NCBI RefSeq assembly: GCF_000715075.1
Contig: NC_134081.1
Coordinates: 67,815,153 to 67,879,152 of the forward strand
Length of the DNA: 64,000 nucleotides
DNA from: Nicotiana tabacum
Lineage: Eukaryota; Streptophyta; Magnoliopsida; Solanales; Solanaceae
Direction of reading: 5' to 3'
Below the pieces are notes generated by a model that was given only the letters and a program-made list of their open reading frames with translations, had not been told where the DNA came from and made no database searches. How positions within the stretch are numbered: the stretch's first letter is position 1; each line of letters starts with the position of its first letter. This document shows, one piece after another, positions 1 to 11,085 of this stretch. A program made the position numbers and the translations under genes.

Positions 1-1077
1 CGAATTTATTGGGAACAATTCGGGACATGGGAATAAGAAACGTGAGCCAACCATAATTGAAACTTACGGGAACATCATGAAATTTATTTCTAAAAGAGTA
101 GTTTAGCCAACATACCTTGTTTGAGCTTTCCTTAAGTTACTACAACGTTCCGTAAATCCTAGAAATCCTAATCTATTTTGAGATATAACAGAATTGTACA
201 CAAATTAGGAAAATATTCATGGTCTCAGCTCATTCGAGCATTTTATCAAACAATGGGTGTGAAAATTGGTTACAAGGTTCTTCCACAAGATTTATTTCAC
301 TTCACAACCAAATCTTTACTTATTTGAGCTCAACAATCTTCCCACAATCCTTATTGGTACATGCATGTATACATAATACTCTCACACCCAAGAATCATAC
401 TCCTAATCACCCATCTTTTACCCCAAACTCGAGACCTCCTGAGTGATGATCTTGTGAGATTTCCTTGTTGGGTTTCAAAGCTTGGACAAGATCTTGATGA
501 ACAAAGAACTTGAGCTTCTTTCTCTCTCTAGAACACTCTAATTTCTCTCTAAAAATATATGATTTTTGCCTTCAAAATGAGCCCCAAAGGCTATTTATCA
601 AAATAGGGTTGGGTTATAAAAATAGAAAAATAGACCCTCTGAACTCAGGTGTGCGGTCGCAGAACTGACCGCAGAACAGGTATGCGATCCGCAAAATGGA
701 CCGCGAAACTAATGCCCAGAAATAGGCTGCATTGGACCGGTCTGCAACAATTCTACGGTCCACAGACCACTTTTGCGGTTCGCAGAATTGACCGCAGAAT
801 CACATTCTGCCATCCTTTGGGAATTTGGTCATAACATATTGTAGAAGTATCGAAATGATGAACAGTTTGATGCGTTGGAAACTAGACTCCACACAAATTC
901 TTGCCATTCACAAAGCTTTTTAGTTTGTTCCAACACACCTTAAACATATATTTTTGTTTCAAAATAATGTGGTTCTATCCCTTGGGTCTCCTCTAATACT
1001 CGAACACGTTATTCCCAAATACCATTGGCGCACTTTAAAATCATAAATCATTAGGAAATTTTTAATGGGGCCTTACA
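1..1077 (-). mobile_element. Ty3/gypsy LTR, reverse orientation, cut by window edge
   Basis: The right end reads TTACA at 1073-1077, so on the minus strand the LTR opens TGTAAGGCCCC, a common chromovirus LTR start in Solanaceae. Bases to its right are Tat-element coding sequence and no polypurine tract abuts it. It is therefore either a solo LTR or the 5' LTR of an element whose body lies left of the window. Read leftward it holds a CpG-word island (650-812), a TATA-like GATAAATAG (591-599), a long pyrimidine/AG-rich leader and a donor-like GTATG (111-115). The short open frames within it are LTR sequence, not genes. The left end is not visible, so total length is unknown. Family assignment rests on the terminus and layout only. 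Confidence 0.7.
650..812 (-). promoter_or_regulatory. CpG-word island in LTR (GCGGTC/CCGCAGA words)
   Basis: A GC-richer patch in an AT-rich LTR. The words GCGGTC, GACCGCAGAA, GATCCGCA and GGACCGCG recur every 15-40 bp in both orientations. It lies just upstream (minus strand) of a TATA-like site at 591-599. Function unknown; see the finding on LTR promoter layout. Confidence 0.55.
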
Positions 1078-1086
1078 ATGAGAAGG

Positions 1087-1654
1087 CAAGTGCGAACCAA
1101 GTCTTTATAACCTTTGGTTCATTCAGTCTAGATGAGCTATGCAGTTTAAAAGAAATCAAAAATAAATAATTACTTGAGAATAATAAAGTCGAAGTAGATC
1201 ATCCTGATGATGATGAAGGTTGGACGTTGGTGAATTGTCGTAGGCACCACAAAAGGAGCCTACGAAAAGAATCTATAGAACAACCAACGAGGAAATGATG
1301 GTAAAAATACCAAGGAAACGAAATCCAGTTAAGCATTTGAAGAAGACAAAAGTGAAAATGCACTACCCTCAAAAGTCACGACATCCAGTGACCTTGGAGG
1401 AGTTTTTGCAAAGTTGGTTCCGCACGAAGATTTCCCATGATGGTAGTGAGGCCTCTTGTTGCAATGCTGATGAAGGGGAAGAAAAGAGTGATGACCTACC
1501 ATTGGCACCATCTTCAAAAAATCTCATCGAGTCCATTCCTAAAGAAGTTAATGCTTGCAAGGAAAAAGTTACATTCACAAATGACGATCTTCTACTAGGT
1601 GACACTTCTCAAAACTGCCCGATGTACGTGGTTGACTATATGCGCAAAGGGTAA
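1087..1654 (+). pseudogene. Tat Gag C-terminal linker and start of protease region
   Basis: Around 1195-1290 the frame reads DDDEGWTLVNCRR, the acidic stretch plus GWTLV motif typical of the region between Gag and protease in Tat polyproteins. The open frame from 1295 (119 residues) ends FTNDDLLLGDTSQNCPMYV, matching the segment that precedes the Tat protease. Stops at about 1294 and 1652 and frame changes break it. The Gag particle domain itself is missing because the LTR at 1-1077 replaces it. It would have been part of a polyprotein and had no start codon of its own. Confidence 0.65.
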
Positions 1655-2839
1655 ATCGAATTTTGGTTGATGGAGGATCATCAGTAAACATCTTGGCAAT
1701 TCACACTGACTTGGTATTCCCATGAACGAACTCTCAGAAAGTCGTGTGGTGATTCAAGGATTCAACCAAGGGCGGCAAAGAGCCATAGGTACGATCAGAT
1801 TGGGAATCACCATTGAAGATATGAAATCAAGTGCATGGCTGAATGTGATTGATACAAAGAATTCATACAACGTCTTGCTTAGAATGCCTTGGATACATGA
1901 GAATAAAGTGGTTCCATCTACCTACCATCAATGTTTGAAATACTATAAGAGTAAAGTTGAGAAGAAGATAGTTGCTAATAACGAGCCATTCACCGAGGTT
2001 GAGTCACACTTCGCTGATGCAAAGTTCTACTTCAAGAACCGCATTGTGAAGGAGCTAAAAGTTGATGATGTCATGAATGGAAAGAATGACGAATCCACGA
2101 CTAAAATAGCTGAGGTGATTTCCGACAAAACCAAGGTTGTTGCTGAGGAGGTATACCCTAACTCAAATAAATCTCATGGAGGGAACATTGTGTCTTATGG
2201 TAAGAAAGTAAATCATGCGCTCCACTATGTTCCTAAAAAGAAGAAAGAGGAGGGAGAATCAGCCAAACTCCAAACGAATATGCTAAGGGAGTTAACTCTT
2301 CCGATCAAACGAATTGAGGCAGTAAAGTTAACTCTTCCGATCAAACGCTACTTGCAGGGTTTGTGGCCCAAAATCATTCATAGAAGGTGGCACTCCCTAC
2401 GAAGCATACAGGTGAAGGACTGGATGCAATCCTAATGAGCCATCAAAGTTAGGGAAGCTCCCATCAGAATCTACTATGAGGCAACCACGTGAAGGTTTGG
2501 GATACAAGCAACCATTACCAGTGCGCATCTCACTATAGAAGATGAATCTGCCACTTCTAACAAGCCTTCTGTCTTTGATCGACTTGGAAAATCAACTGTG
2601 AGGACTTCTATATTTGAGAGATTGGGTCCATTAAAGAAGGGGAACAAGTTCCAGAGAAATTATCAAAGCATAAGTACATCCGCTTCGCCCAGAATCCAGA
2701 AATCTCTAAGGATTTCCAAAGTTTGATTCCTTCTAGAATGAGGCGACAAACAAAATTTGTGATTTCATATAAAAACGCACTAAAGGTAAAGTCATATACT
2801 GTGGTCTACAATAAGGAATGTGACGAAGGCGAATAAAGT
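1655..2839 (+). pseudogene. Tat aspartic protease and protease-RT spacer
   Basis: At about 1655-1695 the frame reads NRILVDGGSSVNIL. DGGS is the active-site motif of the retroviral-type protease that cut the polyprotein; the family form is usually LVDGGSAVNI. A frameshift at about 1700 moves to the frame opened at 1722, which continues GIPMNELSESRVVIQGFN and YNVLLRMPWIHENKVVPS. The latter is the conserved C-terminal half of this protease (usually LLGRPWIH). From 2436 to 2839 the spacer before RT survives only in shifting frames; SVFDRLGKSTVR and SIFERLGPLKK (about 2570-2640) are recognisable. Two copies of a short phrase (LTLPIKR) at about 2295-2345 indicate a small internal duplication. Confidence 0.7.
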
Positions 2840-3847
2840 ATGGGTTCTTCGTATCATATTACTGCTCAAGGTGAGAACGGTATTTCATCTCTAATGGGGG
2901 ATGATGAGAAATTGGAGGATGTTTCACCTTGTTATCACATATCTTTCAATGATGGGGACCCTCAAGAAGATGAAGAAGCGAAATATGCTCCACCTGAACT
3001 TGAAGAAGGGGTAAAGACAATGGTTGATGCCTTAAGAGAAGTTAACCTTGGCACAGATGAAGAACCAAGGTCCACTTACCTAAGTGCTTTACTAGAAATC
3101 GATGAAGAAATCACTTATATCGAGTTACTCAAGGATTTCAAGGATGTCTTTTCTTGGAGTTACAAAGAAATGCCTTGCTTGGACCCTAAAGTAGCAGCCC
3201 ATCACATTGAAGTCAAGAATGGCGCCCGTCCTGTTAAGAAAGTCCAAAGGCGCTTTAGGCCGGACTTGGTTACCTTGATCGAAAGTGAAGTTAACAAACT
3301 CTTTGAAGCTGGCTTTATTCATGAAGTTAAATACCCAACATGGGTTTCAAGTATTATTCCCGTGAGAAAGAAGAATGGCCAAATTCGAGTGTGTGTTGAC
3401 TTTAGGGATCTCAATAATGCATGCCCTAAGGATGAATTCCTGCTTCCTATTCTAGAGCTTATGATTGACGCTACCACTAGGTATGAGGCAATGCCATTCA
3501 TTGATGGTTCATCAGGCGATAACCAAATTCGCATGGCACCAAAAAATGAAGAGCTTACTGCATTCTGCACCCCAAAAGGTATTTATTGCTACAAGGTAAT
3601 GCCTTTTAGCTTGAAAAATGCTGGTGCTACTTAACAAAGGTCTATGAAGAATATTTTTGATGACCTTCTCCACAAGAATGTTGAATGCTATGTTGACGAC
3701 TTGGTGGTAAAATCGAGAAAGAGGAGCGACCACTTGAAAGACTTGAGAATGGTATTTGAGTTGCTCTGGAGGTACCAACTTAGGATGAATCCATTGAAAT
3801 GTGCCTTTGGAGTTACTTCTGGAAAGTTCCTCGGTTTCATTGTCTGA
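2840..3847 (+). pseudogene. Tat reverse transcriptase
   Basis: Copies element RNA into DNA. Residues from 3290 on read FEAGFIHEVKYPTWVSSIIP, then VCVDFRDLNNACPKDEF (3390-3440), DGSSGDNQIRMAP and KVMPFSLKNAGAT. These are the RT fingers and palm blocks in Tat form. A TAA at 3632-3634 breaks the GATYQR motif, and the frame resumes at 3644 with the catalytic YVDD at 3689-3700. A TGA at 3845-3847 replaces an expected arginine codon in FIVRYRG. The frame at 2840 starts MGSSYHITAQ, normally internal to the polyprotein, so that methionine is not a real start. Two catalytic aspartates remain but the protein is broken. Confidence 0.85.
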
Positions 3848-3889
3848 TATCGAGGGATCAAAATTGATCAAGCCAAAGTTGATGCAAAT

Positions 3890-4459
3890 TTGAAAATGCC
3901 TGAGCCTCGAGATATTCATGAATTGAAAAGTTTGCAAGGAACGCTAGCTTATCTTAGGAGATTCATCTCGAATCTATCCAGGAGATGTCAACCATTCAAT
4001 CGCCTTATGAAGAAAGGTGTCTCTTTCATGTGGGACCAAGCGTGTAGCAATGCCTTTAAGATCATTAAATCCTACTTGATGAAGCCTCCAGTTTTTGCAG
4101 CCCATATACCTGGAAAGCCATTGATATTATTCATTGTGGCACAAGAAAGGTCTGTTAGAGCACTGTAGGTGCAAAAAAATAGTGAGGGGAAAGAAAACTC
4201 TCTTTACTACTTAAACAGGATGATGACACCAAACGAGCTGAATTATTCGCCAATTGAAAAGTTGTGTTTGGCACTAGTCTTCTCAATTCAAAAGTTGAAG
4301 CACTACTTTCAAGATCATGTTGTTCGTCTTGTTTCTAAAGCAAATCCCATCAAGTTCGTGATGTCAAAACCTGTTCTTAGTGATCGACTAGCAAGATGGT
4401 ACCTCCAATTTCAACAATTTAAGATTGTGTACATCCCTAAAAAGGCTGTAAAAGGATGA
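3890..4459 (+). pseudogene. Tat RT connection and classical RNase H domain
   Basis: The frame from 3890 reads LKSLQGTLAYLRRFISNLS, the thumb/connection motif (family LQGRLAYIRRFISNLS), then PPVFAAHIPGKPLILFIVAQ. The next frame (4169) gives SLYYLNRMMTPNELNYSPIEK and CLALVFSIQKLKHYF, the RNase H helix region. RNase H removes RNA from the RNA-DNA hybrid. The first catalytic aspartate is not visible at its usual place after PLIL, so this domain may have lost activity, as is usual for the first RNase H in Tat elements. A TAG at 4166-4168 and a TGA at 4457-4459 interrupt the frame. Confidence 0.75.
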
Positions 4460-4567
4460 GCATTAGCAGACTTCTTGGCAGATCACCCTATGCCTGATGA
4501 TTGGGAGCTAACTGACAAACTACCTGATGAGGACGTAATGGATATTAAAGTTCAACCTCCATGAAAG

Positions 4568-4950
4568 ATGTACTTTGATGGTGCTGCACATCGCAGAGGA
4601 GCTGGTGCTAGCGTAATATTTGTCACTTCTCAAGGTGAAGTTCTTCCCTACTCTTTTAAATTGACGCAACTCTGCTCTAACAACTTTTTTGAGTATCAAG
4701 CATTAATACTTGGGCTTGAAATGGCTGTCGAAATGAAGCGGTTGCAATTGCAAGTCTTTGGTGATTCTCAATTGGTGATCAACCAGCTTTTAGGTAGTTA
4801 CGAGGTCAATAACCTGAACTATGCCCATATCATGATTATGCTAAAAAATTAATGGGGTGGGTCGGTGACGTGACTATTCAATATGTGCCAAGGAAAGAAA
4901 ACAAGAAGGTTGATGCTTTAGATTCCCTAGTTTCATCGTTAACCCTAACC
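4568..4950 (+). pseudogene. Second, archaeal-type RNase H of Tat element
   Basis: The frame reads YFDGAAHRRGAGASVIF (first Asp), FFEYQALILGLEMA (Glu) and LQVFGDSQLVINQL (second Asp), the order and spacing of type I RNase H in its archaeal-like form. After 4852 a frameshift leads to VTIQYVPRKENKKVDALDSL, with the last Asp in VDAL. All four acidic catalytic positions can thus be seen. Acquisition of this extra RNase H downstream of a decaying first one is a described property of the Tat lineage. A TGA at 4562-4564, where tryptophan is expected before KMYFDG, shows the copy is dead. Confidence 0.8.
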
Positions 4951-5079
4951 TGATCAAGCGCAAGTTACTATCTGACAAAAATGGGTAATACCACCGCCAA
5001 ATAAGGGTGAAAGTGAAGACAATGAACTTGAGCATCTTGTCGTTGTTTTTGAAGCTGAGAATGAAGAATGGCGATAACC

Positions 5080-5995
5080 CATTATCGACTACTTGAGTTA
5101 TGGGATACTCCTAGAAAATCTGAGGAGAAGGACTGAAATCCGCCGTCGTGCACCTCGCTTCCTTTACTACAAAGATACTCTATATAGAAGATCATTTGAG
5201 GGAGTACTCTTGCGATGCTTATGGGAAGATGAAGCACTCCAAGCTTTGCAAGAAGCACATTCTGGGGTACATGGATCACATCAGTCTGGACCAAAGCTCC
5301 ACTTCCATATAAAAAGGATGGGATATTATTAGCCAAGATGGTAAACGATTGCTTGGACTACACTCGAAGATGCAAGGCTTGCCAATTCCATGTAAATTTT
5401 ATTCATCAACCTCTTGAAGTCTTACATCCGACTGTTGCATCATGTCTATTTGACGCTTGGGGACTGGATGTTGTTGGACCACTACCAAAATCCTCTAGTA
5501 GGAACTTATACATCTTGGCTGCAACTGACTACTTCTCAAAATAGGCTGAAGTTGTTGCTCTTAAGGAAGTAAAGAAGGAAAATGTTGCAAGTTTCATCCG
5601 AGTAAACATAATCTATCGCTTTGGCATTCCTTATTTACATAATAACGGAAAATGGCAAGCCATTCGACAATAGGTTGATGAACAAGATTTGTTATCTCTT
5701 TGTCTTCAAGCAACGTATCTCTTCTATGTACAATGTTGTCGCTAATGGTCTAGCTGAGGCATTCAACAAGACTCTATGCAACTTGTTAAAGAAAGTTGTC
5801 TCCAAATCCAAACGAGATTGGCATGACCGTATGGAAGAAGCTCTATGGGCATATAGGACAACTCACCGCACGCCAACACAAGCAACCCCTTATTCACTCG
5901 TTTATGGAGTCGAAACCGTCTTTCCACTCGAGCATCAAACACATTCATTACACTTAGCTATTCAAGAAGGGATCACTGATGAAGAAAATGCTTGA
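5080..5995 (+). pseudogene. Tat integrase, zinc finger and catalytic core
   Basis: Integrase joins the DNA copy to the chromosome. The HHCC finger is seen as EAHSGVHGSH (about 5250) and CKACQ (about 5370). The core begins with WGLDVVGPLPKSS (first Asp, about 5465). The second acidic site lies in IITENGKPFDN (about 5640), where DNG is expected, so this Asp has become Glu. The Glu of NGLAEAFNKTL (5745-5775) is present. Stops at 5330-5332 and 5542-5544 are both TAG at expected tryptophans (YYWP and FSKWAE). A frameshift lies near 5620. Confidence 0.8.
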
Positions 5996-6010
5996 CTTTG
6001 ATTAGCAGAG

Positions 6011-6313
6011 TTGGAGACTCTTGATGAGAAAAGGTTGGAAGCTCAACAAAGTCTTGAATGTTATCAAGCTCGATTGTCTCGCGCCTTCAATAAAAGAGTT
6101 CGCCCGAGATCCTTTCAAGTAGGAGATCAAGTCCTTGCCATACGAAGACCCATTATTACTTTCCATAAACCTATAGGGAAGTTCACTTCAAAATGGGATG
6201 GGCCATATGTCGTGCAAGAAGCTTATTCAAGTGGAGCTTATAAGCTGGTTGATGCATATGGCATGAGGATCGGCCCTATCAATGGAAAATTCTTAAAGAA
6301 GTATAATCTTTGA
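6011..6313 (+). pseudogene. Tat integrase C-terminal domain, end of pol
   Basis: The frame reads ARLSRAFNKRVRPRSFQVGD, then FTSKWDGPYVVQEAYSSGAY and INGKFLKKYN before a natural stop at 6311-6313. This is the GPY/F DNA-binding module that ends Tat integrases. There is no chromodomain, as expected for Tat. The methionine at 6011 is internal; it follows a stop near 6001 in a region usually reading through (LRLAELE). After this point no + strand coding sequence of this element is found. Confidence 0.75.
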
Positions 6314-7090
6314 AGTTGCAATGCTCCTTGGCACACGAGCCTAAACTGCATATTCCTACACTCCTGGCCCGCATGAGTCTAAATTGTGTTCGGCCCACAA
6401 AATAAAAAAGGGTCCGCTAGGTTGAAAACCTCGAAAGGGGCGGCCTAGGAAAAAGTTAGGACATAAAAAAAAGTCCTCTAGGTTGAAAACCTCAAAAGAT
6501 GCGGCCTAGGCAAAAGTTAGGACATAAAATATAAATCACCCATTCTGAACTACGGCATGACTTGATCCTCTTCACTGACGTACGTAGGCAGCTTAGAGTT
6601 TCATTCTAAGTTCAGTCGCATGACTTCAAAAGATACATAGTGCCCCAATCGTTATTTGAATGAAGTACGATGGAATGTAATCCATTCAATCGTCACTTGA
6701 AAATCGAGTAGAGATACCATTCTTCTGTTAAACTTTGGATCCCATTTGATTTAAAGGGGTCAAGCCGCTATGGTAAATTGTTGTCTTCAATGAAATGATT
6801 ATAGTATTTTAGGAGGCTACAAAGTATTTGCATTGAAGTCTGGGGATTCGCTATGTCTTCATGTTCGCATAACCTTCAAGTTTGTTGGTCTTCATATCCG
6901 CTCACTACCCTAAAAAGGAAGAGAAGAGTGGCGTCAAAAGGGAACAAAAGTATAAGAAGTAAAATTGCTTGGCACAACGTTTCAAATTCAATGAGACTTG
7001 CACCCAAGATATTTGTGAGAATAGAGCTCATGAATTTCAATTGATAGCAAGAAAAATGTCTTACACCAAGATACAAAATATTATCTAAAT
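6314..7090 (+). other. Tat 3' untranslated region, no gene
   Basis: Non-coding sequence downstream of pol. It contains a two-copy repeat at 6411-6530 (each unit about 60 bp with the core GGTTGAAAACCTC and GCGGCCTAGG), a common feature just after Tat pol genes. The open frame at 6853-7044 has no recognisable motif and is treated as chance. Confidence 0.6.
6411..6530 (+). repeat. Two-unit, about 60-bp direct repeat
   Basis: Both units contain CTAGGTTGAAAACCTC, then GCGGCCTAGG and AAAAGTTAGGACATAAA. GGTTGAAAACC and CCTAGG also make short palindromes. Confidence 0.8.
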
Positions 7091-7566
7091 GATTCTGAAG
7101 GTGTTTGATTCCTAATTTTGGGTATGTCTTACATATAGAAGTCTAGTTTCCAAAAAATCAAGCAGTTTATGATTTTGACATTTTTACACCAAGATACAAA
7201 TTTTTTGATGAAATTGCGCAAATTTAAAACTATCAACGTATCGAAATTTAAAGTTAGTTTCAAAATAATATCTTGGACGATTCTGAAAGTGTTTGATTCT
7301 GAATTTTATATATGTATTAGATTTTGAAGTTTAGTTTCTAAGAAATTAAACGGTTTACGATTTTGACGTTTCTACACCAACTCACGATGTTTTTGATGAG
7401 ACTGCGTAAATCTGAAATTAACAGCATGGTGCAATATAAAGTTAGTTTCAAAATATTTTCTGGGACAATTCTGAAGGTACTTGATTGCGGATATTGGATA
7501 TGTGTTATATTTTAAAGTTTAGTTTCTATAAAATCAAATGGTTCATATTTTTGACGTCTTCACATT
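7091..7566 (+). repeat. 188-bp tandem repeat, about 2.5 units
   Basis: Units start at 7091, 7279 and 7467, exactly 188 bp apart, each opening RATTCTGAAGGT and containing AAGTTTAGTTTCTA, then TTTTTGACGT and AAAGTTAGTTTCAAAAT. Units differ visibly (of the order of one base in six), so the array is old. The third unit is cut off at about 7566. A weak partial unit may precede 7091. Arrays like this in Tat 3' regions are known sources of plant satellite DNA. Confidence 0.85.
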
Positions 7567-7893
7567 GAGGTATATACTTCCTACCGCAAAGCTATAAAGG
7601 TGATGTACAATATTATCTTCAAAGAAAAAGGAGGATGTATATTCAAATACAGAGAACTTCGAGACATGAACAATAGCGATGTTTGAAATAAGTGCGAGTT
7701 CTATTTTGTGGATATCAATACATCATATTAAGCAAGCAAATATTGATATTGAACCGCAAAACAAAAGGAAAGAAAACATCAATGAAAATGCGTAATATAA
7801 AGTAAAACAGATAGAGTTTTCATTTCCAAGAATAGTTGCTAGCTAACCAAATGCAAGGGGAAAATAAGAGGCAAATAAAATACTCTATCTAGG
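7567..7893. other. Non-coding, nothing recognised
   Basis: AT-rich sequence between the 188-bp repeat and the end of the antisense mobile-domain gene. No repeat, motif or coding frame seen. Confidence 0.5.
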
Positions 7894-8083
7894 CTAATCT
7901 AGACACAACTTGTAATTGACCAAGTCTTTAAGGGTGGCCTCTAAGCGTAGTTTCTTCATCTCTACGCCGGCCAAGTCATCAGCATTCACCAAGGAAACAT
8001 TAGAACATCTACGGTACTCCTCTTCAGCAGATGAGATTCTAGATTCAATCTCTTCAACCTCTTTCTTGGCAGTATCTCGAAGA
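7894..8083 (-). pseudogene. 3' end of antisense plant mobile domain gene
   Basis: On the minus strand the frame reads RDTAKKEVEEIESRISSAEE and ends KDLVNYKLCLD before a stop at 7894-7896. It is a charged coiled coil. The chromovirus inserted exactly upstream of RDTAK. Removing the element and one target-site copy places this piece in frame with the coiled coil ending VKKLRAI at 19187, so both are one protein C-terminus. The apparent methionine at 8106 lies inside the chromovirus LTR and is artefactual. Confidence 0.8.
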
Positions 8084-11000
8084 TGAGACAACCCAAAACT
8101 TAACATGTCGTGATGGCGCCTATCATGATACTAGGAAAGCCGACAACTCACACATACCAACATTTTTAAATTCAAAATATACTAAAATAGGTTTAAGTAA
8201 ATCAAAATCTCATAAAAACTGGATGCAAACGACACAACTCAGTACAGAATTTTCCAAAACTCGGGTGTCACTGAGTACATGAACATCTATACAATAACAT
8301 AGTCAGATACATTATCTAAGAAAGTAGAACAAAATAAGTAAAATTGAGAGATAGGGGAGGAGAGTCAAGGTCGGCGGATGCCAAGGCAACTACCTTGAAA
8401 ATCTCTGTAAGGTTGAAGCTTCAAGATCAACAACCACCGTGCCCAAAACACCTGGATCTGCACACGAAGTGCAGAGTGTAGCATGAGTACAACCAACTCA
8501 GTAAGTAACAAGTCTAACCTTTGGACTGAAAGCAGTGATGAGTCTGAACAATATGGTCCAAATACAGAATTAAACAGTACGAAAGTTTATAGAACATATG
8601 ACAATAATATGTCAGAGAAACTCATAACTAGCAGATACCAGTACAGGAATGTAGACATGTTTCCAGGTTTAACAGTTAAACTCAAAACATATAAAATATG
8701 TCAAGTATGAATGATACAAGGAATATGACATCTCTATATCTACATACTAATATGCATATCGTATGTGATGCAACCTAATGGAAGCCTCGCGTACTCGCAC
8801 TCTCAGAGTACTCAACTTGACTACCTCAATTCTCACTCATCACATTCAATCACTCAGCATTGTACGGTACCCGCTTCGGCGTGCAACCCGATCCCATCAT
8901 GAATCAATAGCAAATGTACTCACTATGGGTGTGTAGACTCCGGAGGGGCAGATCCAGCCCAAGCGCTAATAAATCATGTTGCGGCGCGTAGCCTGATCCC
9001 ATCGTGAATCAATAATACCTGCTATGGCGTGCAGCTTGATCCCATCAATATCACTCACAAATAGGCCCTAGGCGTCACTCAGTCATCAATCTTTCCAGTC
9101 TCTCAGGCTCACAACACTCATGCTAAGTAGCCCAAATCAATGATACATGGTGTGACAATGCATGATAATAGAGACTGAGAAATGATATGCAATGCTAAAT
9201 GCGACCGAATACATAACTACAATTAAGCAAATAACTTAACAATAAAGAACGACCACTGTGGGTTCCAATAGTACCAGCACATAGCCTAAGCATGATTTCT
9301 AACATAAATCACAGCTCAAGTGCTCTAACACATAGACTACAGTAATAATATTTAGATAAGATAGCTACACAGTTCCATGGAATCGACTGAATCACAATTA
9401 CTACGGTGCACGCCCACCCGCCTGTCACCGAGTATATGCATCACCTCAACACCAATCACATAGCACAAAATTTTAGGGATTCATACCCTTAGAACCAAGT
9501 TTAGAAGTGTTCCTTACCTCAAACTGTACAAATCTCTTCTCCAACAAGCTCTTGCCTCATGAATCGACCTTCGAATGCCTCGAATCTAGCCACAAACAAT
9601 TCTATACAATCAACTCAAGCTATAGGAATTAATTCCATATGAATATGCTAAGTTCTTAATCAAAAGTCAAAAAGTCAACTCAAAAGTCAACCCCCTAGGC
9701 CCACGTCTCAGAATCCGATAAAAGTTACAAAATCGGAATAGTCATTAAACCACGAGTCCAACCATACCAAAATTATTCAAATCCGACACCAAAATCTCGC
9801 TCATATCCCCAAAATATGAACTAAGATATTTTCTCCATTTTACCCAAATGTTTCAACCTAAATCACTAATTAATTGATGAAATTAAGGATATATTCATTT
9901 AAATTGACTAAAACCAAGTTAGAATCACTTACCCCAATCACACACTTGAAAAACTCTCCAAGAATCACCTCGATCCGAGCTCCCAAAATCAAATTGTGAA
10001 ATAAACTCAAATCCTCATTTTTGAGATTTAATATTCTGCCTAGAAGTCCTCAATCGCGATCACGGAAAATGCTTCGCGATCGTGAAGCACAAAACTAAGC
10101 TGCCCAAAAATTAACCCTACATGATTGTGAAAAGTACCATGAGAACGCGATGACTAATCATCACTGACCTACGTGATCGCGACCCTCTTCACGCGATGGC
10201 AAAGAACAAAGCGCATGACCCAGCTTCTGCCTCATTTCCTATTTAAAAATGCGGCTTAGCCCACGCGTTCGCGATTCACTGCCTTCTCCAGCTACGCGAT
10301 TGCATATCACTAACTCCCAAGTTGCCCAAATAAGCCTTCGCAATCGCGGACCTATCCACGCAATCGCATAGAAGGAAACCACAACACACAGCACCAGCAG
10401 GCTTCAGCAATCTTCATAGTCACATTTCACTCTGTTAACCTTCTGAAATGCACCCGAGGCCCTCGGGACCCCAACCAAACATGTAAACAAGTCCAAAAAC
10501 ATCATACAAACTTACTTGAGACCTCAAATTACATCAGACAACATCAAAACGCAAATCGCACCCCAATTCAAGCCTAATGAACTTATAAACTTCTAACTTC
10601 TACATTCGATGTCGATACCTATCAAATCAACTCTGTTTCACCTCAAATTTTGAATACATGTCATGAATGACACTATGGGTCTATTCCAACTTCCGGAACC
10701 AAAATCCTAGCCCGATAACCACAAAGTAGTCAAACCTCTCAACTCTTCAAACTTTCATTTTTCCAACATTCGCCGATTCAAGCCAAAATCAACTACGGAC
10801 CTCCAAATCACTATCTGAACACACTACTAAGTCCAACATTACCCTACGGAGCTATCGGAATAATCAAAAGTCCATTCCGGAGTCGTTTACACACAAGTCA
10901 ATATCTGGTCAACATTTTCAACTTGAGCTTCTAACCTTGGGAGTAAGTGTCCCAACTCATTCTGAAACATCCCCAGAACCAAACCAACTACCCCGGCAAG

Positions 11001-11085
11001 TCACATATCAACAATTGAGCATACAATAAGCAGTAAATGAGGGAACAGGGCTACAACACTCAAAATGATTGGCCGGCTCATTACA
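8084..11085 (-). repeat. 3' LTR of the chromovirus
   Basis: 3,002 bp, homologous end to end with 16253-19186. It holds a degenerate phrase repeat at about 8870-9060 (GTGCAACCCGATCCCATCA and variants, three or four times), a donor-like GTAAGT on the minus strand (9927-9932) and a CpG-word island (10050-10372). The block CCCGAGGCCCTCGGGACCCC at about 10451-10470 just right of the island recurs in several other LTRs here. Confidence 0.93.
10050..10372 (-). promoter_or_regulatory. CpG-word island in chromovirus 3' LTR
   Basis: Words of the type CGCGATCGCG and CGTGATCGCG recur roughly every 20-45 bp. Compared with the sister LTR several CpGs have become TpG or CpA, e.g. CATGATTGTGAAA (10120-10132) against CACGATCGCGAAA (18253-18265). 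The island starts about 710 bp inside the LTR, upstream of the likely transcription start. Confidence 0.65.
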
